A stretch of 45,531 nt of DNA, from contig NZ_SJEW01000038.1 in the NCBI RefSeq assembly GCF_005930475.1, positions 1 to 45,531 on the forward strand, written 5' to 3'. The stretch is from Modestobacter altitudinis (GTDB lineage Bacteria > Actinomycetota > Actinomycetes > Mycobacteriales > Geodermatophilaceae). The notes under the pieces are model-generated. The model worked only from the letters and a program-made list of their open reading frames with translations. It did not search any database and was not told the origin of the DNA. The position numbers were made by a program, and so were the translations under genes. Below are positions 1 to 8,376 of this stretch, in pieces; the first letter of the stretch is position 1; each line of letters starts with the position of its first letter.

Positions 1-1316
1 TCCCCGCCCCCGAGAGCGAGGCCCAGAAGCGTCCGTACCGCCCCTATTCCGGGTCGAGGGGACACATCGGTTGGATCGTGGCCGGCTCGTTGGCCACCGG
101 ACTCATCGCTGCCGGGCTCCTCGTCGCTGCCCCGATCATCGCGCCGACCGAAGCCGGGGTCACCGGCGCCTTCCTCTGCGGACTGGCGCTGGGCTGGGCG
201 ATGCTGGCCGTGCTCTCGGTGCGGTTCACCGATCAGCCACAGCGTTGGGCCGCAGCTCCCGCACTGTTCATGGGACTGAGCGGTCTCCTCCTGGTGATGT
301 TGGGCTCGTCGGTGCACGGGGTCCTCACCTGGGTGTGGCCTCCCGCCCTGCTGGCTCTGGTGATCTGGATGCTCGTCCGCGTCCATCGGCAGCTTCGCAG
401 CCCGAGCCGACGCTGGCTGCTCTACCCAGTGATCGCGGTGCTGGCTCTCGCTTCGATCAGCGGCGGCTACGAGACCGTGCGCGCGGCGACAGCCCAGGCC
501 AACCCCATGCCGGGTCAGTTGATCGACGTCGGCGGACACCGCCTGCACCTGAACTGCACCGGCTCCGGCAGCCCCACCGTCGTGCTCGAACCGGGTGCGG
601 GCGGGACGTCCTCGGACCTCGAGGCGATCACCCCGGCCGTTGCTCGTGACACCCGCGTCTGCGTCTACGACCGTGCCGGCCGGGGGTGGAGCGAGCCCGC
701 GGACACCCCCCAGCACGGCGCGCAGATCGCAACTGACCTGCACACGCTGCTGCACCGCGGACAGGTCCCCGGCCCGTACGTGCTGGCGGGCCACTCATTC
801 GGTGGGCTCTATGCGCTCACCTTCGCCGCCCGCCACCCCGACGAGGTCGCCGGCATGGTGCTGGTGGACTCCACCGCACCGGCCTCGGCGGCGGAGCCGA
901 GAGCAACACCGTCTGGCGACAGGGACTCCTACGACCCCATGAACCGTGTCTCGGCACTGGTCTCGACCTCAGCCCGATTCGGCCTGCACCGCCTGGTCGG
1001 CTTCCAGACCGCAAGCGAGTTTCGCAGCACGATCGACGAGTACGCGCAGGGGAATGCCTCCCGGGAGCAGGCGGCAGCTCTGCGCAGCCTCGCCGACAAG
1101 CCGTTGGTGGTCCTGACGGCCGGCAGTGGAAGTGCGGCCGGCTGGTCGGCGCAGCAGGAGGCTCTGGCCACCTTGTCGACCGACAGCGTCCACCGCGTCA
1201 TCGAAGACACCGACCACGCAGCGATGATCGAGGACGGCAAGGGCGCGGCCGCCACCACTCGAGCGATCCTTGACGTCGTCTCCTCGGTCCAGAGCGCACG
1301 GCCGCTGGCCAGGTGA
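1..1316 (+). CDS. Membrane-anchored alpha/beta hydrolase, 5' end outside window
   Basis: The reading frame is open to the left edge of the window, so the true start may lie outside it; the first in-window candidate is a GTG at 78. Residues are numbered from that GTG. The first ~145 residues hold about four hydrophobic segments, followed by an extracytoplasmic-looking hydrolase domain that opens with the family-typical segment GQLIDVGGHRLHLNCTG. The nucleophile elbow GHSFGG carries Ser240, and DTDHAAMIED near the C-terminus supplies the likely catalytic His. VYDRAGRGWSEP is the usual segment before the elbow. The substrate cannot be told from sequence. The membrane-bundle-plus-hydrolase layout occurs in actinobacteria and suggests action at the outer face of the membrane (inference). 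Confidence 0.8.
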   Translation, partial: PAPESEAQKRPYRPYSGSRGHIGWIVAGSLATGLIAAGLLVAAPIIAPTEAGVTGAFLCGLALGWAMLAVLSVRFTDQPQRWAAAPALFMGLSGLLLVMLGSSVHGVLTWVWPPALLALVIWMLVRVHRQLRSPSRRWLLYPVIAVLALASISGGYETVRAATAQANPMPGQLIDVGGHRLHLNCTGSGSPTVVLEPGAGGTSSDLEAITPAVARDTRVCVYDRAGRGWSEPADTPQHGAQIATDLHTLLHRGQVPGPYVLAGHSFGGLYALTFAARHPDEVAGMVLVDSTAPASAAEPRATPSGDRDSYDPMNRVSALVSTSARFGLHRLVGFQTASEFRSTIDEYAQGNASREQAAALRSLADKPLVVLTAGSGSAAGWSAQQEALATLSTDSVHRVIEDTDHAAMIEDGKGAAATTRAILDVVSSVQSARPLAR

Positions 1317-1438
1317 TCCGTCGGACGTCCCACGGGGGACACGATGAGCCGGGATGTCCCTGGCGTACTGGCCGACTAGGGCCTGTCCTGCGGATCATGT
1401 AGGCCACGACGAACGCCGTCTGCGCCGGTCGGGAGTCG

Positions 1439-1444
1439 TAATCT
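1439..1444 (+). promoter_or_regulatory. -10 element of an apparently leaderless promoter
   Basis: TAATCT lies seven bases before the GTG at 1452, the spacing expected if transcription starts on the first base of the start codon. No convincing -35 box was seen. Confidence 0.45.
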
Positions 1445-1451
1445 GCGAACC

Positions 1452-1691
1452 GTGAGCAAGAAGAGGCTCGCCGAAGCGCACCGCCAGATCGGGGAAGCCG
1501 AGCACGCCCTTGAGCAGCAGATGCTCAGGCAGGCTGACACCCTCCCCGATCCCGAGCACATGCGAGAGCGGGCGCGCCGGATCTCCGAGAGTGCGGACCG
1601 GCACCTTGCCCAGGCCAAGCGGCTGAGCGGGGACGGTTCGGACGCGACTGACGAGGCAAGCCCCGCACAAGATCCGCAGGACAAGCCCTAG
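1452..1691 (+). CDS. Small charged coiled-coil protein, unknown function
   Basis: This is a 79-residue, highly charged protein (MSKKRLAEAHRQIGEAEHAL at the N-terminus) predicted by eye to be mostly alpha-helical, with heptad-like spacing of Ala and Leu and an acidic, disordered tail (DATDEASPAQDPQDKP). It has no membrane segment, signal peptide or Cys. There is no Shine-Dalgarno sequence, but a TAATCT box sits seven bases upstream, so a leaderless transcript would explain the start and supports the gene being real. No family is recognised. It stands alone between the hydrolase gene and a convergent minus-strand pair. Confidence 0.6.
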   Translation: MSKKRLAEAHRQIGEAEHALEQQMLRQADTLPDPEHMRERARRISESADRHLAQAKRLSGDGSDATDEASPAQDPQDKP

Positions 1692-1738
1692 CGAGTCGGG
1701 TGCAGTTGGCGGGGCGCGGGTGTCCGGCTGGGGACTCT

Positions 1739-2812
1739 TCAGCGGCCAACGTGGACGGCGTCTTTGGGTGTGCGACGTCGGGAGACGGTGCGTTTGGTGG
1801 TGGCGAGCTGCGCGGCGATGTCTCGGATGGATCGGCCGCGCTCGGTGAGGCGGTGGACTACCTGCTCCTGCTCGGCGGGCGTGAGCTCGTTGTAGCGGAT
1901 GCCGTCGCCGGCGAGCGCACGTTCGATGGCAATGTCGTCGACGTCGTCTGGTGTGTGAGGCCGGGCGCTTCGCTCGGGCGTGGGGTCGCGGTCGATGTCG
2001 TCCCAGGCCAGTGGCGGCTGCCAGCCTTGGGCTGCGGCATGGGTCCGGGCCGCGTCCGTGGCAGCTTGCTGCTCACCGGTCCTTCGTGGTGGTGGGGTGT
2101 TCTCCAGGCGCTCGTAGAGCTCGGCGACGTCCTTGGCGGTGCGTGTGGTGACCGATGGACTGGTCATGCTGCGCTCAAGGCTGGTGGGGCGGCGACCGAG
2201 CCGGTTCGCCAGAAGGTCGAGAGCCCAGCCGGTGGCGATGAGAGCTTGCAGGCGGCGGCGGGTGCCGGTGGCATCGATCCGGCTGTGCGGCGCCCGGTTG
2301 GCGTCGTCGATGCCGATGCTCAAGATCCGGGCGGCCGTGGCGGGACGGACCCGGCGCGTTCCGGGCCCGTCACCCAGGCCGGGGTCGGCGAGCTCGCGAA
2401 TGTGGCTGAGGGCCATGTCGGCGAGGTGGGCAATGCGCTCGACGCCGATGCCGGCTGCCCGCAGGGCAGCGATGTGCTCATGGACCGGGTGGGCGTCGAC
2501 GTACGGCTGCCAGCGGCCGTAGGAGCGCTCGCGGTTGGCCAGGCAAGAGGCAGTGGTGTTGGCGGCCGTGCAGTCGGTGCAGCGGCAGCGGTCTTTGACG
2601 TAGGCGGTGCGGGTGCCGTGCACGTGGTGGCCAGCTGTATGGCTGCACTCGCGCCTCACTCGCGTGCCGGCTCGGTCCGCGCGGCGAACGGCTCGCTCGA
2701 TGGCCTGCCGGTGTTTGTCGCAGGAGTGCCGGGGGTGGTGCGCATCCGCACGTGGGGCGCTGGCGTAGCCGGCGGTGTAGCCGCAGCTCGAGCAGGTTCG
2801 GGTGACCATCAT
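1739..2812 (-). CDS. Actinophage-type zinc-ribbon/HTH DNA-binding protein
   Basis: The protein has 357 residues if started at the ATG whose bases overlap the upstream stop (ATGA at 2812-2809); an upstream in-frame extension looks non-coding. Cys7 and Cys10 (CSSC) with Cys31 and His34 look like a zinc ribbon, and CRCTDC at 76-81 follows the HGTRTAY motif. The C-terminus has a clear helix-turn-helix (ELTPAEQEQVVHRLTERGRS then RDIAAQLATTKRTVSRRR, about 309-347), and residues 111-140 and 185-215 also look HTH-like. The stretch GWQPPLAWDDID matches a motif known from HTH proteins of actinobacteriophages and integrated elements. It probably binds DNA as a regulator of mobile-element origin; the target is unknown. 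Confidence 0.7.
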   Translation of the reverse strand: MMVTRTCSSCGYTAGYASAPRADAHHPRHSCDKHRQAIERAVRRADRAGTRVRRECSHTAGHHVHGTRTAYVKDRCRCTDCTAANTTASCLANRERSYGRWQPYVDAHPVHEHIAALRAAGIGVERIAHLADMALSHIRELADPGLGDGPGTRRVRPATAARILSIGIDDANRAPHSRIDATGTRRRLQALIATGWALDLLANRLGRRPTSLERSMTSPSVTTRTAKDVAELYERLENTPPPRRTGEQQAATDAARTHAAAQGWQPPLAWDDIDRDPTPERSARPHTPDDVDDIAIERALAGDGIRYNELTPAEQEQVVHRLTERGRSIRDIAAQLATTKRTVSRRRTPKDAVHVGR

Positions 2813-3252
2813 CGCCGGCGACGTGGCGGAGTCGACGGGGAGCTGGCGGTTCGGGGGCGGCCGGGAACCCCGGCTTGGAGCAGGACGTCTTCGATCCAGT
2901 CGGTGCGGATTGTGCCGGCGTCTCCGATGTGCTCGTCGAAGGCCATCGCGGTGATCTGGGAGGCGCTGGCCGACCACTCGGCGTCCGAGAGCGGTCGTTC
3001 CAGGTGGGCCTCGATCGTCGGCCGGTCGACGTAGGCCACGCTGGCGCAGAGGTGGTCGGCCAGGTCGGTCAGCAGCTGGTGGGCGTCTCCGCCGTAGGCG
3101 GCGACCAAGGCCATGCAGGCTCCGCGGCGGTCAGCCTGCGGGTCGAGGTGACTCGCCGGGGTCGAGCCCGTTGGGCTTAGCCACCGGCGATCGCCGGGAT
3201 CGACCACGGCGGACCCGTCGACGAGAAATGGCTCTTGGACGTAGCTCGGCAT
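2809..3252 (-). CDS. Unknown protein coupled to the HTH gene
   Basis: This 147-residue protein is not recognised. The ATG at 3252 is preceded by a strong ribosome site (GGGAGGAG, 3265-3258). The gene ends in an ATGA overlap with the zinc-ribbon/HTH gene, so the two are co-translated. The middle (LVAAYGGDAHQLLTDLADHL to DEHIGDAGTIRTDWIEDVLL) reads as a compact helical domain of about 90 residues, and the C-terminus is Arg/Pro-rich. No membrane segment or Cys cluster is present. Its partner is of phage type, so it may be an element-encoded accessory factor (inference). Confidence 0.6.
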   Translation of the reverse strand: MPSYVQEPFLVDGSAVVDPGDRRWLSPTGSTPASHLDPQADRRGACMALVAAYGGDAHQLLTDLADHLCASVAYVDRPTIEAHLERPLSDAEWSASASQITAMAFDEHIGDAGTIRTDWIEDVLLQAGVPGRPRTASSPSTPPRRRR

Positions 3253-3462
3253 CGGCGCTCCTCCCGGCGGCTGGTGCTCTCACCGGGAGGAGGCGCAGTT
3301 CCTGGTCGCGTGGTGACACCGGGTACAGCTATTCCCTGACCGCGATCGGATCAGATGCGGGCTGGTCGGGCTGTCACGGGGGCTCCGCTTGCCAGCGCCA
3401 GCTCAGATGTCAGTAGCGGCCGGCATGCTGACGGGTGCGCCTGTCGCATCCAAGGAGGCCCG

Positions 3463-4392
3463 ATGAGGAGCTGCGGAGCCCAAACAACCGGTGGTCCACG
3501 GTGTGCTGGCGTTGGCTTCGGGCTGTGGCGCGCGGCCGCCGCGGCGCCGGCCATGCTCGGCAGCCTGCTCTTGATGGCGGTCGCCACCGCTGGACTGGGC
3601 CCGTGGACGGCGCCGATCCTTCTGCTCTGGGTTGGCTTTGGGGCAGTCGGGCTCACCCGCGCCGGCGAACGGGTTGCCGTGCGGGTGGCTTTCGGGTTCC
3701 GTCCTTCGAGCCCGGCCCAGGCGGCGGCGCTTGCGCCGCTGTGGGCCGCAGCGCTACGGCTGTCGGGAACACCAGCCAGCGAGGTCAGCCTCTACGTCCA
3801 ACGCTCCGGTCAGCCCAACGCGTACGCCGCCGGCGGGCGCAGCGTTGCGGTCACCAGCCGGGCTCTGGAGGACCACCGGGCTGGACGGCTGGCGGCGGAA
3901 CAGATGGTGGCCGTGCTGGTTCACGAGCTGGGCCATCACGCCACCCGAGCGACCCAGCCGATGCTGATCGCGATCTGGCTTGCCGCGCCGTGGCGCATGA
4001 CCGCGCGATTGCTGACCGGCCTGGCAGGCGTCCTGTCCGGGCGCTCGACCCAGCGCGCGGTGCGAACTGTGGTCATGTGCGGGATCACCGTGGCCGTGGT
4101 GCGCGCTGTGCAGCAGGGGCACTGGATGGTCGGGGGAGTGCTGGGCGCTCTCGCGCTCTTTGCGGTGATCTGTCCGCTGGCCGACGCCGCGGTCTGCCGG
4201 CGTGCCGAGTTCGTGGCCGACCGGTTCGTTGCCGACCACGGTCTCGGCCCGGAGCTGGCCACCGCGCTCCGCACACTGAGCGACGGGTCTAGCACCACCC
4301 TCGGATGGTCGCGGCTGGCATCCCACCCGCCTTCCGAACGAAGGATCAGCGCAATTCTGACGGCGGCGCCCGGTGGCCCATCGAGGCCGTAG
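3463..4392 (+). CDS. M48-family membrane metallopeptidase
   Basis: The ATG at 3463 follows a clean AAGGAGG (3452-3458), so the longer frame from 3355 is rejected; the protein has 309 residues. The zinc motif HELGH holds His154, Glu155 and His158. The third-ligand region is CRRAEFVADRFVADHG, and the C-terminal ASHPPSERRISAI corresponds to the conserved HP-x-R segment of M48 peptidases. Two hydrophobic segments near the N-terminus and two between the zinc motif and the third-ligand region anchor it in the membrane. HtpX-like enzymes of this type are thought to cleave membrane proteins in quality control; the substrate here is unknown. It is a single gene divergent from the phage-type pair. Confidence 0.85.
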   Translation: MRSCGAQTTGGPRCAGVGFGLWRAAAAAPAMLGSLLLMAVATAGLGPWTAPILLLWVGFGAVGLTRAGERVAVRVAFGFRPSSPAQAAALAPLWAAALRLSGTPASEVSLYVQRSGQPNAYAAGGRSVAVTSRALEDHRAGRLAAEQMVAVLVHELGHHATRATQPMLIAIWLAAPWRMTARLLTGLAGVLSGRSTQRAVRTVVMCGITVAVVRAVQQGHWMVGGVLGALALFAVICPLADAAVCRRAEFVADRFVADHGLGPELATALRTLSDGSSTTLGWSRLASHPPSERRISAILTAAPGGPSRP

Positions 4393-4715
4393 GACGGCCT
4401 GCTCGCCCCTGCTGGACCCGACCCGGCACCCACAGTCCTTCGCTTCCTGCTCGGCATCGTTCTGAGTGTGGGAGCGCGTCGGCACTGTCCTCGCGGGGCC
4501 TGGTCGTGCTTCTCGGCGCGATAAGCGCAGGCGACTTCTGCGCTGAGGAGGTGCGGGCGGGGGAGAGCGACCCGGAGCCGACAAACAGAATCCGGCGTCA
4601 TGGCGGATTCGGCGGCCGGTCGGCCCGAGCTCTGCCAGCGCGCCAGCGACGTCACGTCGCGCATCGGCTCGCACCGTTCGGATGGCGATCCACGCTGCAG
4701 CGTCATCGTTGGCGC
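4393..4715. other. 323-bp stretch without a recognised gene
   Basis: I find no convincing coding sequence, RNA gene or terminator between the peptidase gene and the end of the convergent DedA-like gene. Open frames exist on both strands, but they are low in recognisable domain content and overlap real genes. Confidence 0.5.
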
Positions 4716-5246
4716 CTACCCGGCCCTCGCCACGGACTGCGAGCGGAGTGTGGCGATGAGAAGAACGAGAGCTGCGACCTGCAGGACGCCGACGACGGCC
4801 ACCAGCGCCGGCACCGACCGGGCCGACAGCCCGCCGGTAAGCGCGCCGCCGCCCAACGCGGCCACCCCTGCACCGCCGCGAAGAACCCATAGCCGGCGAC
4901 CGAGGAACACCGCCGTCCCCCCGCGGCGGGCGAGGAAGTCCTCGGCCTGGGCGAGACGAGCGCGGCGTTTGTCCAGGATCCGCAGGGCCAGGACGCGCTG
5001 GCCGAACCGCCGGCCGATCAGGTAACCGACGCTGTCACCGGCGATCGCGGCGAGCACCACGACGAGCACGGCCGCCGTGAGCGAGACATGTCCCAGCTTG
5101 GCGGCCACACCGGCGAGGACGGCCACCGTCTCGCCCGGAATCACGAACCCGATGAAGAAGGCGTCCTCGGCGAACACGACCGCCCCGGTGACGACCAGCA
5201 CGGTCCACCCGGGCACGTCGAGCAGTCGCTGGACGAGGCCGCTCAT
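4716..5246 (-). CDS. DedA-family membrane protein, apparently internally deleted
   Basis: The protein has 176 residues. The N-terminal two thirds is a good DedA/VTT domain: hydrophobic start, FAEDAFFIGFVIPGETVAVL, then AGDSVGYLIGRRFGQRVL and AEDFLARRGGTAVFLGR. DedA proteins normally continue with a re-entrant segment carrying the conserved Arg-x3-Pro-x2-Ala-Gly motif. Here the sequence passes directly from FLGRR to LWVLRGGAGVAALGGG, which resembles the final helices, so roughly 30 residues seem to be missing. Family members act in undecaprenyl-phosphate or phosphatidylethanolamine transport, and this copy is probably impaired or inactive. It lies 219 bp downstream of the TauE gene on the same strand and may share its transcript. 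Confidence 0.6.
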   Translation of the reverse strand: MSGLVQRLLDVPGWTVLVVTGAVVFAEDAFFIGFVIPGETVAVLAGVAAKLGHVSLTAAVLVVVLAAIAGDSVGYLIGRRFGQRVLALRILDKRRARLAQAEDFLARRGGTAVFLGRRLWVLRGGAGVAALGGGALTGGLSARSVPALVAVVGVLQVAALVLLIATLRSQSVARAG

Positions 5247-5465
5247 CCTCGCGCCCCAGCCGCTGCCCGCCGGTGGCCCCGGGCGGTCGCTGTCATGGCG
5301 TCCACTTCCTCGGTGGTGACGATGCGGGCACTGATGTCCGGGCGCGCACGGCGGTGGCGCGGCGCAGGCCCGCGGAGGCGAGCCGTTTCACTCCCGGGCG
5401 GATGCGCGCTGAGCTCAAAGCCCCCGCCCGTCGCCGACGCACCGCGGTGACGGCGGCGCAATCGG

Positions 5466-6239
5466 TCATCCGAGCAGGCTGGCGCTGATCTGAACGAGGA
5501 TTCCGGCGGCGACGATGAACACCAGGTAGGCGAACCAGCGGCGCAGTCGCGCGGTGTCCAGCCGGGTGGCGAGTCGGCCGGCGGCCAGTGCGGTGACGAC
5601 GGCGGCCGCGGTGAACGCGACGGTGACCGGCACGTCCAGGGGCGCGTCGCCGGCGTGCGCGGCGAATCCGGCGGCGGAGTTGACCGCGACGATCAGCAGG
5701 GAGGTGCCGATCGCGACCTCCATCGAGAGGCCCAGCACGACGACCAGCACCGGGATGATCAGGAAGCCGCCGCCGACGCCCAGCAGGCCGGTGAGGAACC
5801 CGACGGCGAGCCCGCCGGCGAGGGTGCGCGGCAGGCAGCGGCGCCAGTTGACCCGGCCGCCGTCGGTGGCGCACGCGGCGCCCGTGGCGGGCTTCTCCGA
5901 CAGCATCCGGACGCCGGCGCCGATCATCAGGGCGGCGAACAGGCAGAGGACGACCTCGGGTGGGAGGAGCCGGTTGACCGCAGCGCCGGCGAACGCGGTG
6001 GCGACTCCGGCCGCGCCGAACAGCAGCGCGATCCGCCAGGCGATCTGGCCCTTGCCCAGCCGCGGTAGCAGCGCCACCAGTGCGGTGGTGCCGACGACGA
6101 GCAGCGACGTCGCGACCGCCTGCGGCAGGTCCTGTCCGGCGGCGTAGACCAGCGCGGGCACGGCGAGGATCGACCCGCCGCCGCCGAGCAGTCCGACCAG
6201 CGCGCCGATGACCAGGCCGAGGACGATCGCGACGGTCAC
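5466..6239 (-). CDS. TauE/SafE-family sulfite or thiosulfate exporter
   Basis: The protein has 257 residues and about eight membrane helices, with the duplicated family signature: [20 protein letters not shown] in the first half and [20 protein letters not shown] in the second. The start is a GTG at 6239 sharing four bases (GTGA) with the stop of the preceding rhodanese gene, so translation is coupled. TauE/SafE proteins are anion exporters or facilitators for sulfite, sulfoacetate or thiosulfate. In this operon it most likely removes the sulfite or thiosulfate formed by the upstream enzymes (inference from context). It is the last gene of the sulfur operon. Confidence 0.9.
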   Translation of the reverse strand: MTVAIVLGLVIGALVGLLGGGGSILAVPALVYAAGQDLPQAVATSLLVVGTTALVALLPRLGKGQIAWRIALLFGAAGVATAFAGAAVNRLLPPEVVLCLFAALMIGAGVRMLSEKPATGAACATDGGRVNWRRCLPRTLAGGLAVGFLTGLLGVGGGFLIIPVLVVVLGLSMEVAIGTSLLIVAVNSAAGFAAHAGDAPLDVPVTVAFTAAAVVTALAAGRLATRLDTARLRRWFAYLVFIVAAGILVQISASLLG

Positions 6240-6838
6240 GCTGCGGCGCTGCCGGGCGCCTGGGGGGTCCGCAGGGCCTGCACCGCGTCGGGCAGGGTCA
6301 CCGCGCGACCACCGCGGTTGTAGGGCAGCCGGGACAGCGCCGCGCCCATCGCGCAGGTGTCGGTGACCGCGGCGGTGGCCAGGCCGGCGCCGACGCCGCC
6401 GGCGAGGAAGCGGGCCTTGGGGAAGCGGAGGCTGGCCAGGACGCTGGTCGCGACCAGGCCGCCGGCGACCAGGCGGACCTGGCGCTCCAGCGCCCATCGG
6501 GCCCGGCCGTGGCGGACGTCGGCCCCGGTGGCGGTGTGCGCGGTGACGCCGCCGTCGAGCACCGACAGCTGCTCGGCGCCGACCGCGGCCAGCGCGGTAT
6601 GGGCGGTCCGTGCGCGGGTGCCGGCCTGGCAGACCAGCACGACCGGGCCGTGGAGCTCGGCGGCCAGCGCGGTGGCGTGCTCGGTCACCACCGGCAGCGG
6701 GATGTTGATCGAGCCGGGGATGTGTGCGGTCTCGTACTCGGCCGGGGTGCGCACGTCGACCAGGGTCGGCGTGGTGTCGCCGGTGAGCCGGTCGGTCAGT
6801 TCGGCCGGGGTGATCAGGGCGGTGGTGCGGGAGTTCAC
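6236..6838 (-). CDS. Rhodanese with YgaP-type membrane domain
   Basis: The protein has 200 residues from a GTG at 6838. Residues 8-110 form a single-domain rhodanese with LVDVRTPAEYETAHIPGSIN and the active-site loop VLVCQAGTRA (Cys70). Residues 115-180 are a DUF2892-like two-helix membrane domain (ERQVRLVAGGLVATSVL then AAVTDTCAMGAALSRLPYNR), as in E. coli YgaP. It should carry sulfane sulfur on Cys70 at the inner face of the membrane. The longer upstream frame is Arg/Pro-rich and looks non-coding. Its stop overlaps the start of the TauE gene, and about 100 bp separate it from the MBL fusion gene upstream in the same operon. Confidence 0.85.
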   Translation of the reverse strand: MNSRTTALITPAELTDRLTGDTTPTLVDVRTPAEYETAHIPGSINIPLPVVTEHATALAAELHGPVVLVCQAGTRARTAHTALAAVGAEQLSVLDGGVTAHTATGADVRHGRARWALERQVRLVAGGLVATSVLASLRFPKARFLAGGVGAGLATAAVTDTCAMGAALSRLPYNRGGRAVTLPDAVQALRTPQAPGSAAA

Positions 6839-6939
6839 GGGAGCTGTCGTCCTCTGGATCGGTCGGGTGCTGCGGGCAGGGGCAGCCGGCGGCCACCGGG
6901 GATGGGGTCCCGGTGGCCGCCGGGTCTGAGTGGGGCCGG

Positions 6940-8319
6940 TCAGACGGTGGCGGGCTGGGCGTGCAGGCCCGCGGCGGCCGCGCCGGTGTCGGGGTCGCCG
7001 TAGCCGCCGTCGACCAGCACCGGGCGGCGGCCGGCGCGGGCGAGCATCGAGGCGGCGATGGAGGCGCGGTAGCCCGAGCCGCAGTACACCCACACGTAGC
7101 CGTCGGGTACCTCGTCGAGGCGGGCGGGCAGGTCGTGGATTGGGATGTGGAGCGAGCCGCGGACCCCGCCACCGGCGCGCTCGTCGTCGCGGCGGGCGTC
7201 AAGGACCACCAGTTCCGGGTCGGCGGCCATCGCCGCGGCCAGACCGGCGAAGTCGCTGACCGGGTAGGAGTCCAGCTCCCGGCCGGCGGCCAGAGCCTCG
7301 GGGCTGCCGATCGCGGCGCCGGCGAGCCGGTCGATGCCGATGCGGACCAGCTCGCGGCGGGCGTCGGAGACCTGCTCCTCGGTCTCCCCGATCAGGGTGA
7401 TCGGCGCGCCCCACGGGACCAGCCAGCCGACGTAGGTGACGAAGTTGGCGATGGCCAGCTCGAAGTTCAGCGCACCGGGCAGGTGACCGGCGGCGAACGC
7501 GGTGCGGGCGCGCAGGTCGATCACCCACTCACCGGCGGCCAGCCGGCCAGCCAGCTCCTCGGGGTCGACCAGCCGCGGCATGGACAGGTCCACCGGTGCC
7601 GGGCCGGCGGCGTTGCCCGGGCCCATGTGGGCGTACCAGGCCGGGATGGTGGTGAGCCCGGCGATCAGTTGGTCGACGAAGGCCTGCTCGTCCTGGGTCA
7701 GCGCCGGGTTCACCCGCACCTGCTCGCCGACAGTGGAGGCGGTGCCGCTGGTCGGGGTGGCGGCGCAGAACGAGCCGAACCCGTGGCTGGGGAACACCGG
7801 GGTACCGGCGGGCAGCTCGTCGGCCAGCCGGCGCACCGAGTGGTACTGGGCGTGGGTTAGAGCGTCGGTGTGCTCGGGGCCGACCAGGTCGGTGCGTCCG
7901 GTTGCGCCGTAGAGCATCGAGCCGCCGGTGAACACCGCCTGCACCGCGCCCTCGGCGTCGGCGACCACATAGCTGACGTGGTGGTGGGTGTGCCCGGGGG
8001 TGTGCATCACCCGCAGGCGCATCGGGCCGGCCTCGAGCACGTCCCCGTCAGCGACTGGGGTCCGCTCGTAGGCCACGACGTCCCCGGCGGGAACGGCGTA
8101 CGCGGCGCCGACGGTGCGGCCCAGCTCCAACCCGCCCGACCAGTAGTCGTTGTGGACGTGGCTCTCAGCCACGAGCGCGATGCGGACGTCGCGCTTCTCG
8201 GCGAGCGCGAGCACCCGGTCGATGTCGCGCTGGGGGTCGATGACCACGCCGACCCCGTCGGCGCTGACCAGGTAGCTGCGGTCCCCGAGGCCGGTGGTCT
8301 CGATGATGTCGATGTGCAC
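6940..8319 (-). CDS. MBL-fold hydrolase/rhodanese fusion (persulfide dioxygenase-like)
   Basis: The protein has 459 residues; a GTG at 8319 is preceded by AAGGAGT. Residues 1-185 are a metallo-beta-lactamase fold of the ETHE1/persulfide-dioxygenase type, with SHVHNDYWSGG (His54, His56, Asp58) and HTPGHTHHH (His110). In ETHE1 the iron ligands are two His plus the Asp of the FTGD motif; here that motif reads FTGGSMLYG, so Gly133 replaces Asp. Residues 245-345 are a rhodanese-like domain without the catalytic Cys (ITLIGETEEQ), and residues 350-455 are a rhodanese with Cys413 (VWVYCGSGYRAS). Context favours handling of glutathione- or mycothiol-like persulfides, but the altered ligand leaves the reaction open. 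Confidence 0.85.
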   Translation of the reverse strand: MHIDIIETTGLGDRSYLVSADGVGVVIDPQRDIDRVLALAEKRDVRIALVAESHVHNDYWSGGLELGRTVGAAYAVPAGDVVAYERTPVADGDVLEAGPMRLRVMHTPGHTHHHVSYVVADAEGAVQAVFTGGSMLYGATGRTDLVGPEHTDALTHAQYHSVRRLADELPAGTPVFPSHGFGSFCAATPTSGTASTVGEQVRVNPALTQDEQAFVDQLIAGLTTIPAWYAHMGPGNAAGPAPVDLSMPRLVDPEELAGRLAAGEWVIDLRARTAFAAGHLPGALNFELAIANFVTYVGWLVPWGAPITLIGETEEQVSDARRELVRIGIDRLAGAAIGSPEALAAGRELDSYPVSDFAGLAAAMAADPELVVLDARRDDERAGGGVRGSLHIPIHDLPARLDEVPDGYVWVYCGSGYRASIAASMLARAGRRPVLVDGGYGDPDTGAAAAGLHAQPATV

Positions 8320-8331
8320 AGAGAACTCCTT

Positions 8332-8355
8332 GATACGGTACCGGGCAGGGGTATC
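8332..8355. promoter_or_regulatory. Imperfect palindrome, possible second site for the CsoR/CstR-like regulator
   Basis: GATAC and GTATC face each other across 14 bases (8332-8336 and 8351-8355), and the right half contains GGGGTAT, the same half-site as the perfect palindrome at 8988-9003. It lies just upstream of the ribosome site of the MBL fusion gene. The left half is degenerate, so the assignment is tentative. Confidence 0.3.
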
Positions 8356-8376
8356 TGCGGGTGAAATAAGAGGTCG

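Noticed and set aside
1700-3034. Long open frame on the plus strand opposite the HTH pair
   Set aside because: Its translation is low-complexity Gly/Val/Ala, whereas the minus strand has zinc-ribbon and HTH motifs, an ATGA overlap and a strong ribosome site.
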